A stretch of 64,000 nucleotides of DNA from Sthenelais limicola (lineage: Eukaryota > Annelida > Polychaeta > Phyllodocida > Sigalionidae). The stretch lies in contig OW804094.1 in the NCBI GenBank assembly GCA_942159475.1, forward strand, positions 55,858,966-55,922,965, in the 5' to 3' direction. Positions 49,053 to 61,791 of the stretch are shown piece by piece. Positions within the stretch are counted from its first letter, which is position 1, and each line of letters opens with the position of its first letter. A model generated the notes under the pieces. The model saw only the letters and a program-made list of their open reading frames with translations. It searched no databases and had not been told where the DNA came from. Made by a program: the position numbers and the translations under genes.

Positions 49053-49374
49053 TAGTCGGGAGTGCAGTCCTTCATTCCAGGAGTCATACGCCTAGGGTGA
49101 CTCATGCTGAGTGAGTTTTAAATAGAAAATGTACTACAGGTAATAGAATTCGTAAGTTAGCTAATATTTTTCTTCATAATCGTGTCGAGGGGATCAATAT
49201 CTACGGGAATCAGTCACTGGTTTGGGGCCTGCAAGTTGTTTTCTATGCAAACAGGTCGATATTGCCTGACTCCCATACATGGTCCTTGCTGAACCTGACG
49301 GGCCTGATGTCACTCCTGAAAGGTTAAAAAGTAGGCCACGGCCTCGGCCGTGGGATTGTGACACTTCGTCTAGG

Positions 49375-50697
49375 GTCTAAAATGAGGGGGGGGGTCCAAG
49401 ATAAAAAGGGCACATTAGTCCATCCCCCAAAATGAGCCAGAGGGGCACAAAGGCATACAAGGGAGATATCGTCAGAAAATGTAACTTTGATATACCAATT
49501 ACTAATTTGTTCAGTCTAATTTAGCAGAAGTTACCAAATTTGTAGACCTGCCCATAATGTGCATTTTCTGAAAATCTGATCAACTAGGGGGGTCCGGGGG
49601 CATGCTCCCCCAGGAAATTTTGAAATTTAAGGTGCCATTTGGAGGCATTTGGCACTTTTTGAAGCACAAAATACAGTATTTAATCACACATGAAAAGTGA
49701 TCATTTTATTTCTATTATTTATACTGAGTTTCAAAAACTAGGGATCCAGTTTGCAAGTACCTAAGAAACACAAAACATACAATACACCTTGGCAGTTGTA
49801 TGTATAAAACCATGACCATGTATAAAAATTGTAAGATGTGCAATTATTTTTAAAAATCAGTTGTGGCTACTGTTGCAAGTGATGTAGGGGTGAAGTAGGG
49901 TCTGGGGGTAGCTGTACATACATCCCATTCAAGTGACTGACTATTCACGCGTACACAGTAGCCAGTATAGGGTTGATGGTTCGGCTAGGTCTGGGGGCAC
50001 GTTGCTCCCCAAAATTGTAAAACCTGTGAAGGAGTGAAATGGTGTATTCTGGGAGCATTTTTGGATCATAATTAGCCAGTTTCATTTGTGTCTAAAGATA
50101 CAAAAAAAATAATTAGGGGGAAAATCTCAAAGGCAAATTTAACTAATTGACATTGAATCAAAATCTCCCTCAAATGAATAAATCACATGTATCCAATGTC
50201 ACATTGGATTACCAGATCAATGGGGGTTTGTCTGTACTTCCTGCAGGCAGGCCTGCCAACAATAGGACAAATGTAAGGCAGCATACTTTAATTTTCTCAC
50301 AACTGCCCCCAAGTGATTGTCCATATGATGTATAAATGTAAAGCAAACATGAGAGGCAGAACTAATGTCAGAACAAACATGTGTGAGCCCCATACATCCA
50401 AATTAGGGAGTCATGGAAACAGCATTTATAAGTTCTTTTATCGGCCTTTTACAGCTGTTACCACAAGACACTTTGGATTGTAAAAGAAATTAAGGCACCT
50501 TTGGTTTTTAAACAAAAATTTGGCTCTTCAAAAAGGGCACCTTTGGTTGTAAGAAAGACACTTTTTGGTTGTTACACTTATAGCAGAAAAAGGGCACTTT
50601 GGACTATTCAAAAGGGCACTTATGAAAATTTTGAGGGGGGAGGGGGGCGGGGGTCAGAACGTCGCCGACCCCCCCCCCCTTGGATCCGCCCATGCCT
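49375..50697. mobile_element. hAT-like non-autonomous transposon segment
   Basis: Repeated modules of GGTCCGGGGGCATGC / GGTCTGGGGGCACG followed by AAATTTTGAAATT, and a later array of AAAGGGCACTTTGG units. The right edge is GGATCCGCCCATG at about 50685-50697, comparable with the terminus at 18525-18540. No transposase ORF was found. The left end is uncertain because a SINE adjoins it. Confidence 0.4.
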
Positions 50698-51168
50698 ACT
50701 TGGTTTCTCCCCACTCATCTTTTCCAGTCGTTGCTCAACTTCAAATGGTATCTTCTTGGTCCTTTCTTTTTATCTTTATCTCTCCTCTTGTAATAACTCT
50801 TTCTGTATCATTAAAATTCTGAAAACTTGAAAACTCTATAAATGAAATACATGACATTTATTCTGTATAGCCTACAGGGCTAGCTTTTAACAGTTGTTAA
50901 AATGCACTCCTTTAGAGTACAACTGTCCACAATATGAGAGAATACTTGTGTCTCACTCAGAGAGTAAACAAGCATAAACAAGTGAACAATTTGAAATGCT
51001 AATGTGCCAAATGTATGAATCAATATAGCGGAGGTAATTTCAGAGGGAAAGGATGAATATAAAGAAAATGTATGTTCTGACGAGATAGAGTAGAGGGATT
51101 GTTCTTATGTTTTATACATGTGCTTGGTAAGATTGGATGAAAACGCTGAATGAAGTTCTTTGATCAAT

Positions 51169-51329
51169 GATATGTCTAATTGTCTAATGTCTAATAATGA
51201 CCCCTGATGAAGCCAAACTAACGGCGAAACGCGTCGGGTCGCGTTCAATAAACAGCTGAACAAAAATACTGTGAGATGTTTTCAGTTGAGTTGTCTCCAC
51301 CTTATTCATCATAGATATGTCTAATTGTC
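51169..51329 (+). mobile_element. 129 bp hammerhead-bearing insertion with 16 bp target duplication
   Basis: GATATGTCTAATTGTC occurs at 51169-51184 and again, identically, at 51314-51329. The 129 bases between them include a hammerhead-like fold, an AATAAA and a small hairpin (GTTCA/TGAAC). A short retroposed sequence carrying a hammerhead fits either a truncated Penelope-like element or a retrozyme-like RNA; both are known to carry such ribozymes. Nothing in the insertion codes for protein. Confidence 0.6.
51199..51240 (+). ncRNA. Hammerhead-ribozyme-like motif
   Basis: Helix I is GACCC (51199-51203) with GGGTC (51236-51240). The core CTGATGA is at 51204-51210. Helix II is GCC (51212-51214) with GGC (51223-51225) over an 8-base loop. 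Core GAA is at 51226-51228, and helix III is the self-complementary ACGCGT (51229-51234), followed by C at 51235, the predicted cleavage position. All core nucleotides are present. The oddities are one extra A (51211) before helix II and a helix III with no loop, which would work only as a dimer or minimal form. Self-cleavage is inferred, not shown. Confidence 0.6.
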
Positions 51330-51597
51330 GATAATTAGTAGCTATTTTTTAACAAACATTTTTTCAATAAGATATGTAACAGGCAACACTCTAGGATATC
51401 CATGATGGACGTAGAATATTTACATGTGAACATTATTTAATTATCTTGACCGTAATGGAAATAAAAAAAAAGAAGTAATTAATCGGTGATGAATATAGAT
51501 TAATGTGACGTCACAGAATTAGGTTACCATGACGTTCCAAAAATGAAATGTGTGCACAACCAGAGAGGAAGTAAAATGTTCAATCTAAAAATAAACC

Positions 51598-51720
51598 ATG
51601 CCAAAAACTACCGCCAGCCACCAGAAAACTACCACAAATTAGGACAAAAACGGAAGAGGCAATATATTGTCTAATTTTCAAATTGTCTCCAAATTATAAA
51701 TTTGGGACAAAACTTCAACA
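51598..51720 (-). repeat. Dispersed repeat D, copy 2 (inverted)
   Basis: On the minus strand it reads TTTGGAGACAATTTG, ATTAGACAATAT, TTTTTGTCCTAATTTG and TTTTCTGGTGGCTGGCGGTA, matching 47985-48110. Confidence 0.6.
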
Positions 51721-51729
51721 TTTTTAGGT

Positions 51730-54700
51730 ACAGAATTAAACATACAGAACTCAAAGACCTAGCGAATTAAAAGCTCCAGGCATTTCTCACGCACTCTCCA
51801 AGTATTATGAGTGGCTAAGTGTGATCATTGCACCCAATTTTGTACAGTGTCCCCAGATCCGCCTCCCACACATCCCACAATAATATACAAGCAAAATCAG
51901 AGTTCAGATTTCCACTCACCCAGTCCTTTTCTTCATTTGCTCGCCTGGTTTTTCTCTGACTTCAAGATGAGGGTTTTGCTATTTTAGCAAGTCGTTCCTT
52001 CGAATGGTCGCCAGTGTGAGAATGCAATGGCAATTTGCCCAGAGATTCGGTATGGAAAAAAATGAAGTCAGAGAAGTCGGATGATAGTAGTCTTCGGCCA
52101 GGCAGCAAGGTGTGTCCAAGCTTACTCTGTCCCCTTTATTTATAGTCACATGTTAATTATTCATTAGCATCAAAATGGGTATAGCAAAATGCGCTCCTGG
52201 CGATCCACCCTTATGATTGGCTGAGGGGGATCTTCCTGCCACATGATCATGACCCCAAGCGCTCTCCCACGCCAAGGTCATGCGCTGTGCGCATGCGCGG
52301 AGGATCCCTTGCCCTCAACCCCCCCTCCCCTCCAATTATCCCTGACCCAAGCATGTAGCGTCCCCTCCCTCCCCCAGTCCCTTCCCCCCACCCGCTAATG
52401 AGAGTCACACAGGAGAACAAGAGGTGATGCTATTTCGGTTGCTAAGACAATCAAACAGGTAGACACATAACAACAGATGTCCAGCGCCCCGCTCCACCCA
52501 GGTCCCGCGTGGCGGTCGAGGCCCAGGCGGGGGAGAGGGGGAGGGGGGACGGCCATTTTAGTGGTAAATTCAGCTCTCAAGAATTGCAATTCTTTACAAT
52601 TTACTACAAATTACATTTGAAAAAGTGTTTGATTTGAGCAATAATTAAAAAGTTAAAGGGAGTTTAAAATGGTCACCAAAACAAAAAGTTGATGGAATAG
52701 CAAAGAAGAGCTGCTGCTGCTCTCAGCCAATCAGATGCGACCATGGGACCATGGGTGTGCCCTCAACAATGACGTCATAGCGACAGATCAGGGAAGCCTG
52801 TAATCTCTGATCAGAAAAACAAAGGACTGTTGCTCTCATAGAAACTCAGGGATTATAATTTATTCCATTAAAAGCTAACGAAATATAGAATCAAATCCTA
52901 AAATCTAAATGTCTGCAGTTGTCTTATGGAGGTTCCATAAGATCGACTGCAGACCTTGCAGGGCAAAACGCCTGACAACTCTTGTTCTGATTCTGAATGT
53001 ATAGTTTCGTAGCAGGGAATCTACCGGCTGGTTTAAAGCTGCATTCCCAGCTAATTTCTAAACAAATTTCAGTTTTAGCTAGTTTTCACTTGTTGAGCTA
53101 ACTAATACACTGCCCCACCTTATCCCAATCGTTTAGGTTTCTTTATTAAGGTTGGAGTTTAATATTTGAGAAGAAATACTCGTCCTCCCGTACTGGTGGT
53201 CACGGGTGTGACCTACTTAGCCTTGTTCCATACTGATAGGCGTTGACAGAGAAAATTCGTTGGCAGACAGAGAGAAACATGTGGCTTGGTGTGGCACAGA
53301 GGCGCCACATGTGACCATTCAGTGCATCTACAGAACTGGCTTCTATGCACATCTCTGTGTGTACCCGATCATAAAATCACAGAATTTAGACATTTATTTT
53401 ACTTTTCATTGAAAAAGAGATAGATAATATTGAGTTTGGGAACTAATATGAAAGTAATTCCAGAAGAACCACTCGATCTTAAATCCTGGGAATGCAGCTT
53501 TAAGAAGGCTGTTTTTTGTGATGATCCTTTATTTGTAGATGATATAAAATATAAAATAATAATAGGCATACAGATATTGTGAAATATAACCAATTTACTC
53601 AAATAAATATCTCTTGCAGTGGTAACCTTCTGGACCAAGTTATATAGATTCTAAAGGGTAGTTTAGATCGGGAGTCTGAAATTCAAAGGTTGAATTATAA
53701 ACAGAGAACCATATAATAACCCAGAAACCATTGTGTGTCTAGATCGTCTTAAATAGGTTGGTTTGAGGTAGAGTCTGCCGTCTTGTTTTAAAGACAGGAC
53801 AATCCTATTAGTCAATGAGGAGACTCTATTGAGCATTTATGTGAAATTATATGTCCCAATGTAGGGGTAGTGAGGACACTGTGGTAGGACCTTGGTCCGA
53901 ATCTCCCATTAGAGAGGCTTGTAGCCGGAGGAGGGGGTTATTAGCGATGAAAAGATTTAGTGATCATAGTAAGATCGTTCCTGACAAATGAGCCTCCATC
54001 TCCATCTCAGTCCTCTAGATTACAGACGGCCAAGCAAATGAGGGACAGGGCGGAGAGGAGATGGATTACCAGACTTAACACACTAGTACCAAACGGCTTA
54101 GATATTTTGGATTATTCTAATCAGCTGAGGCCTTATTAACCACACCCCGTCACTAAAAAATGAATGTAAAGTGTTAACTGTAACCGATTCTTGTTTTATT
54201 CAGCGTCCATACAGGAATCGAGCAAACTATGGAATACCTGTATTTTTCCCGCCCAAGAGGAATATCTAATTCAGTCGTAGTATAACACATCTGATCCTAT
54301 GCATATAAAGGAAGTTAATAATGCTGTAACAATAGAGCTTGCTACAATTCAATATCTTATCATGCATATTTAAATTTAGATTTTGATATATTCATTTAAG
54401 ATGATTTATTTATTGTACCAAACATCATACCATATTTCACTCCAGCAAATGCCTTGGTTTTTAAAGTCAATACTATGGCGCTGGCCCTTTTAGAACACCT
54501 TTCAGTGATACTATAAAATAGATTGATCTATGATGTGTTCCAACCACCACGAAATACCACATTATTTTCCGATAATCTTTCCCTGCGACTGATATGCAGA
54601 TATGAGTGTTATCTTAAAACGATCTTAAGCACTTACACTTACCCCGATGTCCGTTCACCTTTTTCTTCTCTCCTAGTGAGTTCATAATGTCGGTATATAT

Positions 54701-57390
54701 TTTATTACACCATTTTGTTTGGGTGGTCTCTATGTATACCCTTCTGCCGTCAAAAGTATCCCTCTGCCTGAATTACAATGGTGTGATTTGTGCATTTGGA
54801 GGATGGTCTTCTACTTTTCTCTCACCTCCTCGATGTCCAAATTCCTCAGGTATTTTGGTGCTTTTTGATATCGCTTCATGTAGTTTAACCTGCTCGTATT
54901 AGATATCATTACAACGCGTTTACCCTTATAAGAGGGGGAGAAACAGGTATCAAACGGTCTGTCCTTCACACCTGGAGTTTTTATTGCCGCCAAATGAACA
55001 CAACCCATACAGAGTACAGTGTTATAATCGTCCTATCCATCCACAACTTCTGCTCCATATATTACAATTGTTACTGTCAGAAAGAATTGGATTTTGAACC
55101 CTCTTGGTGTGGGGAAAAGGCCAATAAAACGGGCGGTCGACAGACAATAAAGGTTTTGATTCAAAGACACTACACTCCGCGTTCAGATCATCTCCGAGTG
55201 CACTAGAAGCCAATGTCAATATGATGACAGTTTTAGCTTTTAAACAGATCCCAGGGACCTTGTAGAATAGAGGTGAGGGCAGGAAGGTAAGAGTGAGACA
55301 CTCTATTACCCATAGCAATTGTGCCTATATATATGCCTCAGTATTGAAATCCCTTATAAAACGATCCTACAATTGGACACATGAACTCTCAGACTTAATA
55401 GTTTTACTATAGTTCACCCTGAAGTGACTAATGTCTCACTTTGGAAAATAGTCACAACCACAGGTGTGTATAAAAACAAAGTTCTTGGTAAATTTGTCTG
55501 CCAATGAGGAATAGATGAAACCGTGTATTGTACATGGGATCAGCCCAGGGCCACATCTTTAGCAACCGCTTTAATTAGCCTTGGGTTGGGGAAACGTAAA
55601 TAATGATTAACAACTGATTATCCAAACCCATAATCATGAAAGGCACGATGGGAGAGTTGCCTTTAGGGTTTGGAATGGGCAACAGCATGTTGATGCACTT
55701 TTCTTTCCTTGTCCTCTGAGGACAACCTCTTTAAAAACGGGTCCCCTTTAAATGGAGAGTTTAGACTGGTAATTGAAGTAAATGAGTGTACCAGCCGAAA
55801 GTATGTGAGTCTGTTGCTTGCGTGTATATAGTTCCCATTCAAAGTGTGGACAGTTTAATGACAGGCTAACCAAATGATGTACTTTACGTAGCGATGGGTA
55901 AATACATGGATAGATACACGCAGGGGCATAGTGAAAGGGAGAGAAGAAGAGGGACCTTGAACAGAGAGGTGACATTACAATAGAGTGATATGTACGTTTG
56001 GGGAATGGCTTTGTGTTGCACCGGATTATACCATTCTTGTCAGAATGTAAGCAGGTAAAACCCTGGCAATAACATTCTATTTTAACTTTGTGTAGATGTC
56101 CTCAGTGTAGGATGGCGATGAAAAGATATAAGCTTGAATTCTATCTGTTCAAATGCAGGGAACAGCAGACTAAATATAAGAGATGACGTGTGCTCTTGGT
56201 GTACATGATCAGTTACAGAAGCACACAATGCCTTTCCCCTTCTTTTTTTTTTAAAAAAAAACCGGTTTTAATTGAGCGAAATTTTACATACTGTGATACT
56301 TTTCATTTCATTCAAGCAAAACATTATAAGAAAAAATAATATAGTTAATTTTTTACAACCTCACATTGTTACAATCATACAAAACTTTAATTTCGACATA
56401 CTTTCTAGTTACTGCATCAATATGTTTGGTATTTTTGGCCCTGACACTTAGGTCTAAAGTAAACAGAAATACACAGTCCCCATGATAAAAACAACAGGGA
56501 TTCATTACAATGCACCAGTCAAAATCATTTAGTATAAAGCATTTAAAAATCAAACTAAACATAACCGTCACTCCAACCCCAGAGAGCGACAAATTCCCTG
56601 CATTAAAGAGACTGATCAGAGATACTAATCACATTTCAGGTATATAGCCTACGACATCTATTTACCATGAGATGATTTCTCAGCTGACATCTTTTTCAAT
56701 TATACTGTGACTGCCACCCTGATCATGCTGTACGAGCCTTTCAGTGTCATGTTAGAGTTTACAATTAATATGCTGGAATATGCTATAAATCACTTAATCT
56801 GTTTGCATTTTCACATTTTTATTACTGGATGAGTCATGGCCCTGTGCGAAAACCATTTTCACCGAAAATAAACACAAGCTTAGTACTGCCACCCAAAGCT
56901 TGTCTGGGGAAACAGTATATCCCAGAACCCCATTTAACTCACTTTTCTCACTTATTTCGATCTTAGCCTCTCTAATTATGTCACCAATTGAAAAGGAATG
57001 ACATCAACAACTAAGCGTGTGAGTTAAAAAGAAAACCGAGACTCTAATGTGAAGATATTAGTGAAATTAAAAAATAAAATGACACAAAAATGAGACATAT
57101 GTAAAAAGGCTGTCTGCTCTGGAACTCAACCTCACAATGTCCAGTTTGAAATTCCAATAACCTAACCACTGAGCAAATGAGATTCTCCTCATGGTAATTG
57201 AGGAGAATGGGGTGAATGAATTATCCCTATGTCAGCCACAGGCAATTTAATTATTCAAATTAGTCATAGAAGTATACCTTACATCTGTAATCTATTTCTA
57301 TAATAAACCAATGCAGGACTTCTAGCACTGCATGCTTTCTGGATCAGCGCATCTTTTATGACAGAGGCCGTAAGGCCTCACTGCCATTAA
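51730..57390. other. Non-coding stretch, no gene recognised
   Basis: No supported gene. A locally GC-rich patch with C and G runs lies at about 52260-52560, between AT-rich flanks. Short ORFs near 54.7-55.3 kb overlap on both strands and resemble no family. Confidence 0.5.
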
Positions 57391-57394
57391 CTAC

Positions 57395-58240
57395 TTAAAG
57401 TGTCAGTAAACCCCAAAATATTATGAGAAAATCAACTTCTTTGCTATTATTGAAATGTAACAGCCCCGGTTTTCCTTAATTCAACCTAACATTTAGTGAG
57501 TTTTACCCATTTAAAGGAGGGAAAAAGTAGTTCCACAGTTTAACACTCCATTCAAGCGCCACTGTTTACCTACGTCACAACGTTTCGCCAATCTTGAAAT
57601 GAACATGCAATGAACATAATAAACAAGTCTCATATAGAAGAAGGGTAGATAGAAGCTAGATAGAAGGAGGGTGGGGTGGGTGGAACTTGACTCTTCCTCT
57701 CAAGGTCAGAGGGAAATGTATGCAAAGCTATTTCCCTCTCTTTCATTACACTCTGGCACCTAGATATAAAACATTTTCTCTGACCACCTTTTTTCTTCCT
57801 TCATTTAACTGGAGGGACTAAACCCCAAATCAGTAGTACTCTCCATGATAGTGCTACTATTCTCTATAGTATAAACAATGTGCTCTTGATAATATCGTTT
57901 ACCAAAACATTGACACATGTACCAACCCAATTATTGACCTGTCATGACAGGTTTCTTGAAATGCCTGCATTGCATAACTGTTTCAATTGCTGGGAGATTG
58001 GGGGGAAGGTAGGGATATTATGTTCATTTCAGGCGATACATTGTGACGTCACACAACACTCTCAGTGCCCTCTTGTGCTAAACAGACCTTTTCAACAAAG
58101 CTTTCCCAAATGGTGCCTGTATGCGACCATAAGTTAGACATAAATGGAGGTAAAAAAATTGAGATTTGGGTGTTATATTTATGGCTCCATAACGTTTGTT
58201 GTCCTAAAAGTGGCCATGAACCCATTGACTGACCCTTTAA
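57395..58240. mobile_element. MITE-like element with TTAA ends
   Basis: The left end TTAAAGTGTCAGT (57395) and the reverse-complemented right end TTAAAGGGTCAGT (58240) match at 12 of 13 bases. TTAA at both ends suggests a TTAA target duplication. Similarity fades after the first 13 bases and no transposase ORF was recognised, so the call is tentative. Confidence 0.35.
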
Positions 58241-58417
58241 GGCACATTTGTATAATATGTAGGCTCAAAGGAACCAGTACAATATTATGTAATATTACAG
58301 ACTTTCCTCTTTTTTTTCACTTTGCCTCAAACCAGGTATCTCCACCACAGGTTGCTCCCCTGCTACCACCGAGTTTTAATGCCTTATACAGCAAAGGCAA
58401 AGAACATGGACCAGGTG

Positions 58418-58492
58418 GCGCCTGTGAGTACCCAGTCTTGAACTCGAATCAGCTGACTCACTCACCAGGCAGCCACTGACTAGGCAACATAC
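58418..58492 (-). repeat. tRNA-like sequence, probably a SINE head
   Basis: On the minus strand a CCTAGTCAGTGG A-box match (58484-58473) is followed at tRNA-like distance by CGAGTTCAAGACT (58446-58434), a B-box match. A clean cloverleaf could not be drawn by eye, so this is a degenerate tRNA-derived element rather than a tRNA gene. Confidence 0.35.
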
Positions 58493-58499
58493 ACCACTG

Positions 58500-59330
58500 A
58501 CACTAACTTTCTTTTTTTGATAAATGGGCAGTCAATCTAAATGATGGCACCCTCCTGCAGATATGTATTTATTGTCTAATTCATTTCATCCAACATATTG
58601 TTGGAGCGGGTATTTACGTTATTTGTTATTTGACCGCTAGGAGGAAGAAGGGGAGATGATTGGTTACTGGGGGCCGGTTCTTCCAAAAGTTGCTGTAAGT
58701 TAGGTTCAATTACATAGTCCATTCCAGTGGTCAGCTATCAGGGGTAGTGCGGCAGCTAACACGGAAGAGGGATATAGCGATCTAGGTAACTTAAATGGTG
58801 AAGATGCTTGCACCTTGAGTTCAAATGGTTCAGCCTGCGCCCGATCTAGTCAGACATCAGAGAAAAGGAATATGGTTTCAGAAAGGCTTTATTTCTCCAT
58901 ACAGGTTCACATCATCATCCAAGGAATGGTCAACAGGGAGTAACAATCTCACCCGGCCCACTCAGGGCCTTATATAATCAACACAAGCAATAAATAGATA
59001 AAATAGTGAGGAGGTGTTGACAGGTCAGTTTGTCTCCCACCCGTCCCATACGTCCCTATACCCGTCTCCCGACGAGTTCGAGAAAGGTGTGGAGTGATTT
59101 ATCAGAATGGGACATGTGGACTGAGTGACCTCTGAGAACCAGGGTCACAGCTTCCACCAAATAAGGTCATAGGACGACTCATCCGCACATCCTGTGATAA
59201 TATAAATTAAACGTAACTCGTAACAAATTTGAAAAATTCAAAATTGTACAGAATCCTTAGGTTCTGTAGAACCTGTTGGTCTGAGTGTGTTTCTGAGTAT
59301 TATTCGACAGCATAAAACCACAATATTTGA
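58500..59330. other. Non-coding stretch, no gene recognised
   Basis: No ORF or repeat family recognised. Confidence 0.5.
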
Positions 59331-59993
59331 CATAATTGCCCAGGGAGAAGCAAACATTCATGTACACCATATAAACGTTTGTTTACCAGTTGTTTGGCGC
59401 TATGGTCGTTTGCAAATGTTTGTGTAACGTTTCCATCGTTTGTCTACTGTTTGTATTGGTGAAGGGAGAAGGGAACGTTCACACACAACAAATAAACGTT
59501 CATTGACCAGTTTTTTAGCATTCTGTTTATTTGCAAATGAAACCTGAGTCTGAGTCATTTAGTCAGAGGGCCTGTCAGAGGGGAATCCCCCCATAACATA
59601 GCCGTTGGAGTACCATGCATACTCAGCTAGACATATTTTATATTAAGGTAAGATCGTGGTATTTCAATTCTTTCTTATTCAACCTACTTTACAAGGTAGG
59701 GTGTAAATAGGTTGTGTTTTGTGCGGGTCAACTGCAGTATCTGTTTAATGAGTGTATGGATCAGAATTATCCATTGTACCATTCGAGCTGCAAGGATGCA
59801 TGCGGGGGTGCATGCAGCTGCATGTAAATTGCACACAACGGTGAGAAGTATATCAAACCAAGTGCATAATGTTATTATATTGAAAGTTAAATCGTCAGAC
59901 ATGTAATACTGTACTGTATTGTATGGTACAACTACGCACGTCACAACACTTTATGTTCTTGTCTAAATTCGAATCTCCTGTATCGTTTTTCTT

Positions 59994-60473
59994 ATGGCCA
60001 GAGTTAGAAATTATTTATCAAAGGACATAACGACCTTGATTTATAAGACATATATTTTACCAGTAATGGAATATGGTGGCTTGTTATTCGATTTGGCGCC
60101 AAGAAACGAGACCAGGAGATTACAGGTAATTCAAAATAATTGCTTACGATTATGCCATGGTTATAGAAAGAGGAGTGTCGAAAATAGAATTAGTAACATT
60201 GATATACATAATGGTTGCAGAATGTTACCTCTATGTCACAGGAGGCTACAACGATTTTTCAATGTATTTCGGAGTTATAATAAGATAGAACACCCTCTAG
60301 AACATCAATATAACATGAGAGACAGATTTCGTATCCCAATCGAAGATTGGAGGAAAGAATCTATTAGGAGAAGCCTATTTGTAAGAATCTTTGTCCTCTG
60401 GAATGAACTACATCAAAATATAAGAATGATAGAAGATAGGGATGTATTTAAAAGGAAATCAAAAAGGTCCTGA
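59994..60473 (+). pseudogene. C-terminal part of a non-LTR reverse transcriptase
   Basis: 159 residues starting MARVRNYLSKDITTLIYKTY. The segment ITTLIYKTYILPVMEYG, followed by an LQVIQNNCLRL stretch, is the thumb/C-terminal region of CR1/Jockey-type RTs, and the later ESIRRSLFVRIFVLWNELH echoes the terminal RRS-F-x-x-x-x-LWN-L pattern. The palm domain is absent. The homology begins at a TTTTTCTTATGGCCAG sequence that resembles a splice acceptor. It is related to, but clearly different in sequence from, the downstream copy at 60943-61791. Confidence 0.7.
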
Positions 60474-60837
60474 ATAATAGTTTCCAATTGAGAAACGATT
60501 TCTTGGTAGTTGAATACATAATGTATTGAGTGGTACTTTCGGATTGCTTTTGGACCCATCCTGAACAGGTCATATAGGTTTGAATGGAGCTCGCTGGGGC
60601 AGAGGGTCTCTGTTATTTGTGAAACTTTATTTGGATTATATGGTTTGTTAGACGTAGAACGATTTCTTTATATGGTTTGTCGTGAAAATGGACCCAAGCC
60701 CGGGTGGAGAGTTTTAACCCTATACCGATATATCATGTGTACGTAATAAGTCATCACTGTGTTTTCTAGCTAAAAATGTTCTTTTTCGTAAAATTTCAAA
60801 TTTAAACTCAGCACGTACAGAGACCTATTGTATAAAC

Positions 60838-61791
60838 TTGTGCAAAATGTTGTTGCTGAATAAAAATCTTAAAACAAACTTTTTCTTATCTTATTTTATA
60901 TCCTATATTATAAACACTGCATTTTATTTTATAAAAATAGTGAAAGAATACCTAACGGATAGGATCCAGTGCACTAAACTTGGGAATCATGTATCGAACG
61001 AAGTCCTGATAAATAAAGGGGTACCCCAAGGCAGCTTGGTGGGCCCCTTAATCTTTTTGATTTATGTCAATGACCTTCCCAGATGCATTGAGAATGTAAG
61101 AGAAAATGTTGAACCTGCCCATTCGGTTGATATAAATATTACTATCTATGCTGACGATACCGCTGTGACGGTAACCGGCTCTAACGTAAACAAATGTATC
61201 GCTGTCTCGCAACTATCTACTAATGCCATCAGCAAGTGGATGCGGGATAATAAGCTAAAACTGAATGCTGACAAATGTCAATTACAAATACTTTGCTCGA
61301 AACGTAAATTGAAACGTATCAACTCTGATAATATTGGTAAAAATTATGTTGATGGCAAAGCTATTAAATTACCCAAGAATGTAAGATACTTAGGATATGT
61401 AATTGATCCATTATTATGTTTCAATAGTCATTTTACCAAGATGAGATTTGCTATACAGTCAAAAGTCAATATATTAGCTAGATTAAGATCATGCCTTGAC
61501 AAGAGAATCACATCACTCATTGTGAAGAGCCATGTGTATTCACTGGCTGAATATGGGAATGTCTTTTACAATATGGCAACTGCTAGCAATGTTAAGAAAA
61601 TACAAAGCGTCTTAAATAGAGTGGTTCGTTTAGTTTATTATGATGAAGATAAAGGAATTGACGACATGTGTGCAGACCTCAATGTTATAAGTTTCAAAAA
61701 AAGGGGAGAGATTGCCATTCTGAATCTTATGTTTAATTTCAAGGACGACCCATCAAAAGTTCTAGATATGCCCCGTGAGGTAAGTCAGTAA
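60838..61791 (+). pseudogene. Non-LTR retrotransposon reverse transcriptase, 5'-truncated
   Basis: 317 residues. The first 35 or so (60838-60942) are hydrophobic and not RT-like, so the element probably starts near 60943. RT motifs: EYLTDR then GVPQGSLVGPLIFLIYVND (residues 61-79), catalytic YADD at 104-107, and a thumb region with KRITSLIVKSHVYSLAEYGN. The N-terminal endonuclease and first palm motifs are missing. The frame ends soon after KDDPSKVLDMPRE at a sequence matching a splice donor (GAGGTAAGT), and the expected WN-LP terminus is absent. A related tail with AATAAA and poly(A) follows at 62150-62183. Inactive copy. Confidence 0.85.

Noticed and set aside
54687..55318. Cluster of ORFs on both strands
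   Set aside because: Mutually overlapping, short, and without family resemblance.
58144..58479. 111-residue plus-strand ORF
   Set aside because: It crosses the end of a MITE-like element and a tRNA-like sequence, and no domain is recognisable.
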